A stretch of DNA of 64,000 nt from Rhodobacteraceae bacterium M382 (GTDB lineage Bacteria > Pseudomonadota > Alphaproteobacteria > Rhodobacterales > Rhodobacteraceae): the NCBI GenBank assembly GCA_025141015.1, contig CP081098.1, positions 609,501-673,500 of the forward strand. Reading direction: 5' to 3'. The notes below the pieces were generated by a model. The model was not told where the DNA came from. It did not search any database and saw only the letters and a list, made by a program, of their open reading frames with translations. Of the stretch, positions 1-8,415 are shown piece after piece (the stretch's first letter is position 1; each line of letters starts with the position of its first letter). Made by a program: the position numbers and the translations under genes.

Positions 1-2
1 CC

Positions 3-314
3 GCGCTGCCCCGTACCGATCAGGATGTGGTTTTGGTCTATTGCACGGCGCGCGGGCAGATCGACGGCCAGCTGCGCGAAAAAAGCCTGATCAACAAATC
101 CTTTGCCCGAACCATCAATGGACAGGTCTGGAGTGCCATTCAGGTGACCACGGCAGCCGGAGTTTTGGGCGTTGTTGACCTGATGCGAACCGGCGGACTG
201 CCCGCGTCCGGATTTGTGCGCCAGGAACAGGTGCAGCTCTCGACCTTCCTGGAAACCGAATTTGGCCAGCTGTACCGCGCTGGCGACATCACCCAACTGA
301 ACAAGGCGGCCTGA
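3..314 (+). CDS. Saccharopine dehydrogenase family protein, C-terminal part (5' end outside window)
   Basis: The frame is open to the left edge of the window and stops at 312-314, so only about 103 C-terminal residues are visible. They read like the catalytic C-terminal portion of saccharopine dehydrogenase/LYS9-type oxidoreductases (segments CTARGQIDG, KSFARTINGQ, WSAIQVTTAAGVLGVVDL). In the bacterial saccharopine route, lysine-ketoglutarate reductase makes saccharopine and this enzyme releases glutamate and aminoadipate semialdehyde. The next gene, three bases downstream, encodes the dehydrogenase expected to oxidise that semialdehyde, which supports the call. The family assignment comes from remembered sequence character, and the N-terminal Rossmann half cannot be checked here. 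Confidence 0.75.
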   Translation, partial: ALPRTDQDVVLVYCTARGQIDGQLREKSLINKSFARTINGQVWSAIQVTTAAGVLGVVDLMRTGGLPASGFVRQEQVQLSTFLETEFGQLYRAGDITQLNKAA

Positions 315-317
315 GAC

Positions 318-1832
318 ATGAAAGATACAGTCATGACACCACACACCCTTTTTGCAAATCTGGGCCTGACCGAGGCCGAACTGACAGGCGGCACGCTGAC
401 CGTGCATTCGCCCATCGACGGGCGCGCATTGGCGGATCTCCACGAAACGCCTGCGTCCGACATGGATGCAATTCTGGCGCGCTCCAAAGCCGCGTTTAAG
501 GCATGGCGCATCGTCCCGGCACCGCGCCGCGGAGAGCTGATCCGCCTGCTGGGCGAAGAGTTGCGCGCCGCCAAAGATGACCTGGGAGCCCTGGTCAGCT
601 GGGAGGCCGGCAAGATCACGTCCGAAGGCCTGGGCGAAGTGCAGGAGATGATCGACATCTGTGACTTTGCCGTCGGTCTGTCGCGCCAGCTGTATGGCCT
701 GACCATCGCCAGCGAACGTCCCGGCCATCGGATGATGGAAACCTGGCAACCGGCCGGTCCGGTTGGTGTGATTTCGGCCTTTAACTTCCCGGTTGCGGTC
801 TGGTCGTGGAATGCGGCGCTGGCGCTGGTCTGCGGCGATCCGGTGATCTGGAAACCCTCCGAGAAATCACCTCTGACCGCCCTGGCTTGCCAAAAGATCT
901 TTGATCGTGCTCTGGCACGGTTCGGGGATGCGCCGGATGGGTTGTTGCAAACTCTGATCGGTGGGGCGGACCTGGGCAAGTCGCTGGTTGCGAGCGAAGA
1001 TGTCCCGATCATTTCGGCAACCGGTTCGACCCGGATGGGCCGTGCAGTGGCACCGGTTGTGGCGGAACGATTTGGCAAATGTATTCTGGAATTGGGCGGC
1101 AACAATGCGATGATCGTCGGCCCCTCGGCAGATCTGGAAATGGCCGTGCGGGCCATCGTGTTCTCGGCTGTCGGCACCGCCGGTCAGCGCTGCACCACCC
1201 TGCGCCGTCTGATCGTGCATAATTCCATCCGAGAGGACCTGGTTGCACGCTTGAAAAAGGCCTATGCTGGCCTGCCCGTTGGAAACCCGTTGGAAGAGGG
1301 TACCCTGGTCGGTCCCTTGGTTGATGCAGAGGCCGGCGCGGCCATGACGGCGGCGCTGGACGCGGCCCGCGTCGAAGGCGGCACCGTTCATGGTGGCAAT
1401 CGCGTTACCAAAGGCTTGCCAGCCAATGGTGTCTACATGGAACCGGCGATCGTTGAAATGCCGGGTCAAAGCGCGACGGTCAAAGCCGAGACCTTTGCCC
1501 CGATCCTTTATGTGTTGGGGTATGACGAGTTCGCGCACGCGCTGGATCTGCAAAATGATGTGCCCCAGGGTCTCAGCTCCTGTGTGTTCACCCTGAACAT
1601 GCGCGAAGCCGAAGAGTTCCTGTCTCCGGCTGGTTCGGACTGTGGTATTGCCAATGTCAACATTGGTCCGTCTGGTGCAGAAATCGGTGGTGCCTTTGGC
1701 GGCGAGAAGGAAACCGGAGGCGGACGTGAAAGCGGTTCGGATGCTTGGAAATCCTATATGCGTCGCCAGACAAATACGGTGAATTATTCAGCAGAATTAC
1801 CCTTGGCGCAGGGTGTCAAATTTGACATCTGA
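318..1832 (+). CDS. L-aminoadipate-semialdehyde dehydrogenase (ALDH7 family)
   Basis: A 504-residue aldehyde dehydrogenase, usual length for the ALDH7/antiquitin family. The catalytic cysteine is Cys292 in GTAGQRCTT and the general base is Glu258 in LELGGNN. The GQRCTT and ELGGNN signatures are those of ALDH7 (AmaB/Pcd) and not of betaine aldehyde dehydrogenases. It should oxidise 2-aminoadipate 6-semialdehyde to 2-aminoadipate with NAD(P)+ in the cytoplasm. It lies three bases after a saccharopine dehydrogenase, so the two form one lysine-degradation operon. The start could be the ATG at 318 or the in-frame ATG at 333. A terminator hairpin follows at 1884-1920. Confidence 0.88.
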   Translation: MKDTVMTPHTLFANLGLTEAELTGGTLTVHSPIDGRALADLHETPASDMDAILARSKAAFKAWRIVPAPRRGELIRLLGEELRAAKDDLGALVSWEAGKITSEGLGEVQEMIDICDFAVGLSRQLYGLTIASERPGHRMMETWQPAGPVGVISAFNFPVAVWSWNAALALVCGDPVIWKPSEKSPLTALACQKIFDRALARFGDAPDGLLQTLIGGADLGKSLVASEDVPIISATGSTRMGRAVAPVVAERFGKCILELGGNNAMIVGPSADLEMAVRAIVFSAVGTAGQRCTTLRRLIVHNSIREDLVARLKKAYAGLPVGNPLEEGTLVGPLVDAEAGAAMTAALDAARVEGGTVHGGNRVTKGLPANGVYMEPAIVEMPGQSATVKAETFAPILYVLGYDEFAHALDLQNDVPQGLSSCVFTLNMREAEEFLSPAGSDCGIANVNIGPSGAEIGGAFGGEKETGGGRESGSDAWKSYMRRQTNTVNYSAELPLAQGVKFDI

Positions 1833-1883
1833 AACACAGCGAACACAGCCCATCTGGGTTGAATGAGCTTTACCTCGTAAATG

Positions 1884-1920
1884 CTGCCGTCCTGATTCCA
1901 TCGGGGCGGCAGTTATTTTT
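1884..1920 (+). terminator. Intrinsic terminator after the lysine-degradation genes
   Basis: CTGCCG (1884-1889) pairs with CGGCAG (1907-1912) and is followed at once by a T-rich run (ttattttttt). It sits about 50 bases past the ALDH7 stop codon, in the right orientation for that gene. Confidence 0.75.
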
Positions 1921-1942
1921 TGGGGGGCGGTACCGGTAACCC

Positions 1943-2017
1943 AGCGCCTCTTTTGGAGGCGCTGCCAGGCCCAACGGTTTTGATTGCATCGCAGATGCGC
2001 GAAAAACGGGCGGGAGC
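1943..2017 (-). repeat. Structured 3'-end repeat, copy A (after nadC)
   Basis: Read on the minus strand, starting 23 bases after the nadC stop: box 1 GCTCCCGCCCG (2017-2007), hairpin 1 (GCATC at 1986-1990 paired with GATGC at 1994-1998), box 2 TTGGGCC (1974-1968), then hairpin 2 (AGCGCCTC at 1943-1950 paired with GAGGCGCT at 1956-1963). The same order of parts is found at 12730, 23770, 49020 and 58763. There is no classical T-run, so it is not an ordinary intrinsic terminator. Confidence 0.8.
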
Positions 2018-2040
2018 ACCACCAGCCGGTCTGCGCCGAC

Positions 2041-2901
2041 TTAGAAGTCCAGACCGAGGTCCACGGTCTGTGCCGAATGGGTCAGCGCGCCAGAGGAAAT
2101 ATAGTCGACGCCAGTCGCTGCAATCGACGCGATCCGCTCCAGCGTCACATTGCCCGAGGCTTCGGTGATGATCCGGCCTTGTACCATATCCACAGCGCGC
2201 GCCAGGGTATCATTGTTCATGTTGTCCAGCAAAACCACGTCCGCCCCGCCCACGGTCAAAACGTCTTCCAACTGATCCAGCCGATCCACCTCGATCTCGA
2301 CTTTCATCATATGCGACGCATTGGCTTTGACGGCTTCCAGCACTGCTTGCACGCCGCCAGCGGCAGCAATGTGGTTGTCCTTGATCAGGATCGCATCCGA
2401 AAGGGAATAACGGTGGTTGAAACCACCGCCATGCAGAACGGCCTGTTTCTCGACAAGCCGCAACCCGGGCGTGGTCTTGCGCGTGCATGTGATGCGGGTT
2501 TTTGTCCCCGCCGCAGCGGTTACAAAGGCGGCAGTCTTGGTCGCAATTCCGGTCAGTCGACCGGCAAAGTTCAAGGCAACCCGCTCTCCCATCAGGATCG
2601 ACGCCGCTGATCCTGAGATGGTCATCAGGGTCTCGCCCTTGTGCGCCGTTTCCCCGTCACCGATCAGGGTCTGTACGTCCAGCGTCGGATCAACCAGACC
2701 AAATGCGATCCGCGCAATCTGCATGCCGGACACCACCGCATCGGCGCGGGCGTTCAATCGCGCGACATAAGTCACGTCGCCGGGAACGACAGATCGCGTG
2801 GTGATATCCCCATAGCTGCCCAGATCTTCCATCAGCGCGTTGCGCACCAAGGGTTCCAGGATCAGATCGGGAAGAGAGGCATTGCTTATCCGGGGGCTCA
2901 T
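2041..2901 (-). CDS. nadC: Nicotinate-nucleotide pyrophosphorylase (carboxylating)
   Basis: A 286-residue quinolinate phosphoribosyltransferase, normal length for the family. It joins quinolinate and PRPP to give nicotinate mononucleotide, CO2 and pyrophosphate, the last step of the nadABC segment of NAD synthesis. Visible signatures are TCTRKTTPGLR (substrate arginines and lysine) near residue 135-145, HGGGFNHR, and AILIKDNHI in the barrel, plus the C-terminal ISSGALTHSA phosphate site. Its ATG overlaps the nadB stop by four bases (2898-2901), so translation is probably coupled. A structured repeat follows its stop codon. Confidence 0.96.
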   Translation of the reverse strand: MSPRISNASLPDLILEPLVRNALMEDLGSYGDITTRSVVPGDVTYVARLNARADAVVSGMQIARIAFGLVDPTLDVQTLIGDGETAHKGETLMTISGSAASILMGERVALNFAGRLTGIATKTAAFVTAAAGTKTRITCTRKTTPGLRLVEKQAVLHGGGFNHRYSLSDAILIKDNHIAAAGGVQAVLEAVKANASHMMKVEIEVDRLDQLEDVLTVGGADVVLLDNMNNDTLARAVDMVQGRIITEASGNVTLERIASIAATGVDYISSGALTHSAQTVDLGLDF

Positions 2902-4463
2902 TTGAATTCACTCACGATTTGGGCGCGCAATTGCAGCGCCTCAGACAGGGTCAGGCGCGATCGTTGGCCGGGACCGGTCGCGGCATCGGGAAAATCGGTG
3001 CGGGCATGGGCACCGCGGCTTTCTTCGCGTTGCAAGGCACAGGCAGCAATCATTGTCGCCGTTGCGCACATATTGAGAAAGCTCTCGCAATGGTCGTTTT
3101 CGGCCTCCAGCTGCGCGATCCTGCACAGCGCGGTCTTCAGGCCGGCGGCGTCGCGTAGAACACCAACATGGGTCGTCATTGTTTGACGCAGGGCGGTTAC
3201 GGCCTCGGGGGAAACCGGGTCGCCACCGGGTGGGAACTGCAAATCAATCGGGTTGCACGTTTCTGGTGGCAGGTTTTGTACAATGTCCAACGCGCAGATC
3301 CGGGCATAGACCAGCGCCTCCAACAAACCATTCGAGGCCAGTCGATTTGCTCCATGCAGCCCGGTCGAGGACGCTTCGCCACATACCCATAGGTTTTTCA
3401 ACCCGGAATGCCCGTTTTGGTCCGTTGCAATCCCGCCCATATGATAATGCGCAGCAGCGGCGACGGGGATCGTGTCCGCCACCGGGTCCACCCCGCCTCG
3501 ACGACAGGCTTCGGCGACAGACGGAAAGTTTTCCAGAAGTGCAGCTCCCAAAGCTGCCCGCGTATCCAGCGATGGCCGATGTCCTGCCTGGGTTTGGGCA
3601 AAAATCGCCCGGGCCACCACATCCCGCGGGGCCAGTTCGGCATCAGGGTGTTGGGTCAACATGAACCGCTCTCCCTGGGCATTCACCAAAACGGCCCCTT
3701 CACCGCGCAGCGCTTCGGTGGCCAACGGGGCGGGGTCTTCGCCAACGTCGATGGCGGTGGGATGGAACTGCACAAATTCGGCATCGGCGATGTCCGCCCC
3801 GGCGCGGGCAGCCATGCCAATCACCTGTCCGCGGATACGCGGCGGGTTGGTGGTCAGCGCATATAATCCGCCCGAGCCGCCCCCGGCCAACAGATAGGAC
3901 GAACCGCGCAACATCAACGGAGCTGATCCTTCGGGGGCCGAAGATTGCAGCACAACGCCGTCCACTGTGCCAGCCGTTTGTGACAACCGGACGGCCATTG
4001 TCCCTTCGAGCACCTGAACCGACGGCGTAGCTCGCACCTCGGCGATCAGCGCGGCCATGATTTCGGCACCGGCCTGATCGCCCTTGACCCGCACAACACG
4101 GGCAAAGCTGTGCGCTGCTTCGCGCGAGAGCACGTAGCCACCGTTTTTGGTACGGTCAAAGGGTGTGCCCAATGTCGTCAGTTGCAGAATGTGTTCGCGG
4201 GCGGCTTGGGTGACCATATGAGCCACGTCCAGATCCACCGTACCGGCACCCGCACGTTGGGTGTCTGCGGCATGGGCTTCGGGGCTGTCTGCCTGATCCA
4301 TGGCGGCGGCCACACCGCCTTGCGCCCAGGCCGAGCTGGCACCTTCACCAAGTGGGTCAGGTGAGATCAGAACCACCGGATGCGGTGCTAGCATCAGCGC
4401 TGCATATAATGCACCCAGCCCGGCACCGACGATCACGACACGTCCGGTGGTGATCTCTCGCAT
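2898..4463 (-). CDS. nadB: L-aspartate oxidase
   Basis: A 521-residue flavoprotein of the succinate dehydrogenase/fumarate reductase flavoprotein superfamily. It oxidises L-aspartate to iminoaspartate, which NadA condenses with dihydroxyacetone phosphate. The FAD-binding motif is at the N-terminus (VVIVGAGLGALYAA). Further family marks are the SSAWAQGGVAAA loop, EFVQFHPTAI, and the C-terminal STGLHGANRLASN segment. It is the middle gene of a tight nadA-nadB-nadC operon, 10 bases after nadA and overlapping nadC by four. Confidence 0.96.
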   Translation of the reverse strand: MREITTGRVVIVGAGLGALYAALMLAPHPVVLISPDPLGEGASSAWAQGGVAAAMDQADSPEAHAADTQRAGAGTVDLDVAHMVTQAAREHILQLTTLGTPFDRTKNGGYVLSREAAHSFARVVRVKGDQAGAEIMAALIAEVRATPSVQVLEGTMAVRLSQTAGTVDGVVLQSSAPEGSAPLMLRGSSYLLAGGGSGGLYALTTNPPRIRGQVIGMAARAGADIADAEFVQFHPTAIDVGEDPAPLATEALRGEGAVLVNAQGERFMLTQHPDAELAPRDVVARAIFAQTQAGHRPSLDTRAALGAALLENFPSVAEACRRGGVDPVADTIPVAAAAHYHMGGIATDQNGHSGLKNLWVCGEASSTGLHGANRLASNGLLEALVYARICALDIVQNLPPETCNPIDLQFPPGGDPVSPEAVTALRQTMTTHVGVLRDAAGLKTALCRIAQLEAENDHCESFLNMCATATMIAACALQREESRGAHARTDFPDAATGPGQRSRLTLSEALQLRAQIVSEFK

Positions 4464-4473
4464 TCGGATATCC

Positions 4474-5526
4474 TCAGATGCCCAGCTGGCGGCTGAGGTC
4501 GATCATGCGTTGTACGGACAGGCGGGCTTTGGCGGCTACAGTCGGGTCGACTTCGACTTGGTTGTCCATGGTGTGCAGCACCCACAGGACTTTTTCCAGA
4601 GTGATCTTTTTCATGTAAGGGCACATGTTGCACGGGCCGACAAATTCGACCTCGGGCAGAGAATCCGCGATATTCGACGCCATTGAGCATTCGGTGATCA
4701 ACAGGGCCTTTTCCGGCTTTTCTTCGGTGACATATTTCAGAATGCCACTTGTCGAACCCGAGAAATCCGCCTCGGCCACCACATCGGGGGGGCATTCAGG
4801 GTGGGCGATCAGGCGGGTGCCGGGGTTCCATTCGCGGAAATCGCGCAGATCCTGAGGGCTGTATTGTTCATGTACGATGCACGAGCCTTCCCACCAGACG
4901 ACGTTCTTTTGTGGAACATCCTTGGCCACGTTTTGGGCCAGGTATTGGTCGGGCGTCATGATGACCGTGTGGCTCTCCTGCGCGGCCACGATCTGGGCAG
5001 CGTTCGAAGAGGTGCAGCAGATGTCAGAGGCGGCTTTGACCTCGGCCGTGGTGTTGACATAGGACACGACAGGCGCACCGGGATAACGGCGGCGCATCTC
5101 ATCGACGCCCTCGGCGGTGATGGATTCGGCCAGCGAGCATCCGGCTTCCATATCCGGCATCAGCACGGTTTTTTCAGGGCTCAGGATCTTCGACGTTTCG
5201 GCCATGAAATGCACACCACATTGAACGATCACATCGGCGTCGACTTCGGTGGCCTTGATCGCCAGTTGCAGGCTGTCACCGACGAAATCTGACACGCCGT
5301 GAAAAATTTCGGGCGTCATATAGTTATGACCCAAAATCACTGCGTTGCGCTCGGCTTTGAGGCTGTTGATCGCTTTGACATAGGGCGCATAGATCGCCCA
5401 GTCGGATGGCGGAACAACCCGATTCATCCGGTCATAAGTCTCGCTCATCGACGCGGCGAGCTCGGGCGAAGGGGTGAGGTCGTAATGATCCGCAAGGGTG
5501 GCACGGATATTTGTCAGGTCGAGCAA
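4474..5526 (-). CDS. nadA: Quinolinate synthase A
   Basis: A 350-residue [4Fe-4S] enzyme that forms quinolinate from iminoaspartate and dihydroxyacetone phosphate. The three expected cluster cysteines lie in VQCGVHFM, in SDICCTSSNA, and in GPCNMCPYMKK; the substrate-binding segments LGHNYMTPEI and MPDMEAGCSLA are also clear. The reading frame's best start is a TTG at 5526 (protein MLDLTNIRATLADHY); no ATG lies upstream in frame at a sensible place, and the next Met would remove conserved sequence. It heads the nadABC operon. An inverted repeat about 100 bases upstream is a candidate operator. Confidence 0.95.
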   Translation of the reverse strand: MLDLTNIRATLADHYDLTPSPELAASMSETYDRMNRVVPPSDWAIYAPYVKAINSLKAERNAVILGHNYMTPEIFHGVSDFVGDSLQLAIKATEVDADVIVQCGVHFMAETSKILSPEKTVLMPDMEAGCSLAESITAEGVDEMRRRYPGAPVVSYVNTTAEVKAASDICCTSSNAAQIVAAQESHTVIMTPDQYLAQNVAKDVPQKNVVWWEGSCIVHEQYSPQDLRDFREWNPGTRLIAHPECPPDVVAEADFSGSTSGILKYVTEEKPEKALLITECSMASNIADSLPEVEFVGPCNMCPYMKKITLEKVLWVLHTMDNQVEVDPTVAAKARLSVQRMIDLSRQLGI

Positions 5527-5859
5527 CGGCTGGATCCCCGCAAACTTGAAGGTGGGCGATTGAATAGAGGAATTGGTGCCTTAGGGCCAGTGGAAAGAGC
5601 GTTTTCTTTCAACGGTTTGATTTGATCCTCTGGTCAAATCTTCTGTGTTAGCGGGAACAGGGTGACGTCTGGTCCAGTGTCCTGTGATTTTCTTGAACTG
5701 TTTCAATCTGATGGGTGGCCAAAGGCGGCCGAAGGCATCGTGTTTTTTGACCCGGTTCCAGATGATTTCATGGTCGAGTTTCTTCAGATTTCCCATTCGA
5801 TTTGGGTATTTCCAGCACGCAGACAAGGGAATCGCCTGTTCCGTTTCGTCGCAGTGGTT
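5527..5859. other. Intergenic region between the amidase and nadA, with an inverted repeat
   Basis: This 333-base stretch separates the amidase stop from the nadA start. The only clear structure is the inverted repeat described separately at 5619-5640. A possible 81-codon minus-strand frame (5581-5826) has no good ribosome site, no recognisable sequence and would lie across the likely nadA promoter, so it is not called. Confidence 0.6.
5619..5640 (-). promoter_or_regulatory. Inverted repeat upstream of nadA, candidate operator
   Basis: GATTTGA (5619-5625) and TCAAATC (5634-5640) form a perfect 7-base inverted repeat with an 8-base spacer, centred about 104 bases upstream of the nadA start. 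NAD synthesis operons in alphaproteobacteria are often controlled by NAD-linked repressors such as NadQ or NrtR; whether this site matches any of them is not known to me. It could also be a short hairpin at the 5' end of the transcript. Confidence 0.4.
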
Positions 5860-7209
5860 TCATTTGATCGCCTGTTCGATCTGATAGGCAAAGCGCAACA
5901 GCCGTGCATCAGACCCCTTGGGGCCGGTGATGTGCAACCCAACAGGCATCCCGTCCGAAGATTTCCCGAATGGGATCGAAATCGACGGCAGCTCCAACAC
6001 CGGAGTCAGTGTGACGGTGCGCCAATCTTCGGTAATTTCACGATCCCCAAGATCGGCGGAAAAGGGCAGTCCTGTTGCCGTTGGCCACAGAGCAAAGTCG
6101 TAACGGTCAAAGAATGCAACAGTTTCGGTCCAGATTCTGGCCCTCACGGACTGATATGCGACAAAATCCGCCAGGCTCAATCCGTCGCCCGACGCGCAGG
6201 CTGTGCGAAAACTTTCCCCGGACAGCGACATGTCGGGGTCCAATGCTGCGCGGACCCCCAAGGCGGATAGCCCGCGGGTCAAATGGGCAAAATCGTGCAA
6301 CGGGGCCAGATCGGGCGCGGCATCTGCGACCTGCCAGCCCAGCGACTCGCACAGGGCCGGAACCGGCGCGAGCGCAGAAAGTATTGATGCGTGTGGGGAT
6401 GTGCCGAACGGGGCGGCACAAAAGGCCAACCGCCCAGCGGGGAAAGGCATGTCGAGCGCCGACACCTGCGGGACGTCCTGCCAGAACCCCAATGGCTGAC
6501 GGGCGTCATTGCCAGCCATGACCGACAGCATTAGCGTCAGATCGGCAACATTGCGCGCCATTGGGCCAGGGACGGACAGCCCGTCGAAGGGGACCGGGTT
6601 GGGATCGTGCGGAACAAGGCCTGAGGTTGGCCTGTAACCGACCACACCGCACCAGGCAGCGGGTGTGCGCAGACTGCCGCCCAGATCAGAGCCATCTGCC
6701 AGCGGAACCATATGCGCCGCCAACGCCGCCGCTGCCCCGCCTGAGCTGCCTGCCACAGTGCGTGTCGGGTTCAGCGGGTTGCGGGTGGTCCCGGAAACCA
6801 GGTTGGACGTTTGCCCGGAAAAGGCAAACTCCGGGGTATTTGTTTTGCCGATGATAACCGCACCTGCGGCGCGCAGGCGGGCAACATGCAGGGCGTCAAA
6901 GTCGGGGGTGTAGGTCGCAAAACTGCGCGATCCCCAGGTTGTGCGAAGCCCCTTTGTTTCAAAGACGTCCTTGATGGCGATAGGTATACCATGCAGCACC
7001 CCCAAAGGGGCACTCGCATCCGCCTGTCGGTCCAGCTCTTCTGCCTGGGCAAAACCCGCGTCCCAATCGAGCGTGACAAAGGCGTTGACCTCGGGTTCCC
7101 GCGTGTCGACCTGGCGCTGATGCGCTCGAAGAGCGTCAGTCGCTGTGATCGTCCGCTGGTGCAAGCGATGGGACAATGCGCGGGCATCGAGAAAGGGAAT
7201 TTCCGTCAT
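5860..7209 (-). CDS. Amidase signature family protein
   Basis: About 449 residues from the ATG at 7209; the frame stays open upstream to 7287, but the amidase domain begins shortly after this ATG (TEIPFLDARALSHRL). The Ser-cisSer-Lys triad is visible: Lys in IAIKDVFET, cis-Ser in AGSSGGAAAA, and nucleophile Ser in GSDLGGSLRTPA. The family includes GatA, but no gatC or gatB is nearby and the length is shorter than typical GatA, so a stand-alone amidase acting on an unknown small amide is more likely. Possible links to nicotinamide metabolism are not supported, because a true nicotinamidase (pncA) is present 1.2 kb away. Confidence 0.88.
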   Translation of the reverse strand: MTEIPFLDARALSHRLHQRTITATDALRAHQRQVDTREPEVNAFVTLDWDAGFAQAEELDRQADASAPLGVLHGIPIAIKDVFETKGLRTTWGSRSFATYTPDFDALHVARLRAAGAVIIGKTNTPEFAFSGQTSNLVSGTTRNPLNPTRTVAGSSGGAAAALAAHMVPLADGSDLGGSLRTPAAWCGVVGYRPTSGLVPHDPNPVPFDGLSVPGPMARNVADLTLMLSVMAGNDARQPLGFWQDVPQVSALDMPFPAGRLAFCAAPFGTSPHASILSALAPVPALCESLGWQVADAAPDLAPLHDFAHLTRGLSALGVRAALDPDMSLSGESFRTACASGDGLSLADFVAYQSVRARIWTETVAFFDRYDFALWPTATGLPFSADLGDREITEDWRTVTLTPVLELPSISIPFGKSSDGMPVGLHITGPKGSDARLLRFAYQIEQAIK

Positions 7210-7314
7210 GAAAGCGGCCTTGGGCGAGAGTATGTGTCCGATCAGATTAGGAAACTGTTTCGCCTGACACAGGTCGAAAACGTCCAAATCTGGGTCCAGC
7301 CGCGACTCACGGGC

Positions 7315-7358
7315 AAAATTCTTGCCAAGAATTTTTCCAAGAAAATTGGAATTTTCTT
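7315..7358. repeat. AT-rich double palindrome, copy 1
   Basis: Two adjacent palindromes: AAAATTCTT-gcc-AAGAATTTT (7315-7335) and AAGAAAATT-gg-AATTTTCTT (7339-7358). The same pair, in opposite order, occurs at 31005-31055. It lies between the trhO 3' end and the amidase 5' end. It is much more AT-rich than its surroundings. Confidence 0.7.
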
Positions 7359-7377
7359 TGTTTCGAGTGTGGACCGG

Positions 7378-8289
7378 TCAGAGCGGTATGCTGCCCATCT
7401 TTCCTTCTCCACGCTCGCGTGCCAAGGTCATCTGTTTCTGGCGTTCGCGGAACCGGTTCTTGTCCTGGTCCGAGGTTTCTTCGATGCATTGATGACAGCT
7501 CACCCCCTGTTCGAATTCGGGGCGCTCGGTGTCCTGTGGCAACAGCGGGCGACGGCATCCATGACACAGGACGTGCGGACCTTCTTTCAGCCCATGGCCA
7601 ACAGACACCCGGTTGTCGAACACAAAACACTCCCCTTCCCATGTGCTGTTCTCGGCAGGGACCTCTTCGAGGTAACGCAGAATGCCACCTTTCAGGTGGT
7701 AGACATCTTCGACACCTTGTCCCAGTAGGAAGTTGGTCGATTTCTCGCAGCGGATTCCACCCGTGCAAAACATTGCAACGCGCTTGTTGTGAAACCGGTC
7801 CTTGTTGTTCTCCCACCAGCTGGGAAATTCTCCAAAACTCTTGGTTTCGGGATCGACCGCACCCTGAAACGTCCCAATAGCTATTTCGTAGTCGTTGCGG
7901 GTATCAATCACGACCACGTCGTCCGAAGCGATCAGGTCATTCCAATTCTCTGGCGTGACGTAATGGCCGACAGTGGCGCGCGGATCGACATCCGGCTGCC
8001 CCATGGTGACGATTTCCTTTTTCAACCGCACCTTCATCTTGCCAAAGGGAGGATGGTCCGATGTTGCCTCTTTCCATTCCATATCGGCACAGCCGGGCAA
8101 TGACCGGATGTGTGCCAGAACAGCATCGATTCCGGCCCGTGTCCCGGCGATGGTTCCATTGATCCCTTCATGCGCCAACAGCAATGATCCCGTGACACCG
8201 TGATGGTTGCACAGGTCCAACAGATTTGGTTTCAATGCGGCAGGCTCCGCAAACCGGGTAAAGTGATACAGGGCAGCAATGGTGAACAT
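7378..8289 (-). CDS. trhO: tRNA uridine hydroxylase, rhodanese family
   Basis: A 303-residue member of the YceA/UPF0176 family. It is built from an N-terminal acylphosphatase-like domain, a central rhodanese domain with the active-site loop CTGGIRCEKS, and a C-terminal tail with cysteine pairs (CHGCRRPL, CHQC) that probably bind zinc. In E. coli and B. subtilis, TrhO installs the 5-hydroxyuridine that precedes cmo5U/mo5U at the tRNA wobble position, and that role is inferred here. The start at 8289 is used because the protein begins directly with the conserved FTIAALYHFTRF. pncA is divergent on the other side of a 126-base gap. Confidence 0.93.
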   Translation of the reverse strand: MFTIAALYHFTRFAEPAALKPNLLDLCNHHGVTGSLLLAHEGINGTIAGTRAGIDAVLAHIRSLPGCADMEWKEATSDHPPFGKMKVRLKKEIVTMGQPDVDPRATVGHYVTPENWNDLIASDDVVVIDTRNDYEIAIGTFQGAVDPETKSFGEFPSWWENNKDRFHNKRVAMFCTGGIRCEKSTNFLLGQGVEDVYHLKGGILRYLEEVPAENSTWEGECFVFDNRVSVGHGLKEGPHVLCHGCRRPLLPQDTERPEFEQGVSCHQCIEETSDQDKNRFRERQKQMTLARERGEGKMGSIPL

Positions 8290-8415
8290 AACGCGGCATT
8301 AGACCGCCTGCCCCTGATTTTCAAGGGGCCTCGGATCTGTCCAAATGTGCCTACAGGCGGTTTCCAAGCCCGGTCTCAGCGATTAAACACAGAAAGGGTC
8401 ACATTGGGAGAGACC

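Noticed and set aside
140-1177. 345-codon minus-strand frame opposite the lysine-degradation genes
   Set aside because: It is the antisense shadow of a clear ALDH7 gene; composition is Arg/Ser/Pro-rich with no domain.
5581-5826. 81-codon minus-strand frame upstream of nadA
   Set aside because: No ribosome site, no recognisable sequence, and it covers the probable nadA promoter region.
5860-7209. Calling the amidase gatA
   Set aside because: No gatB or gatC nearby, and length and context fit a general amidase better.
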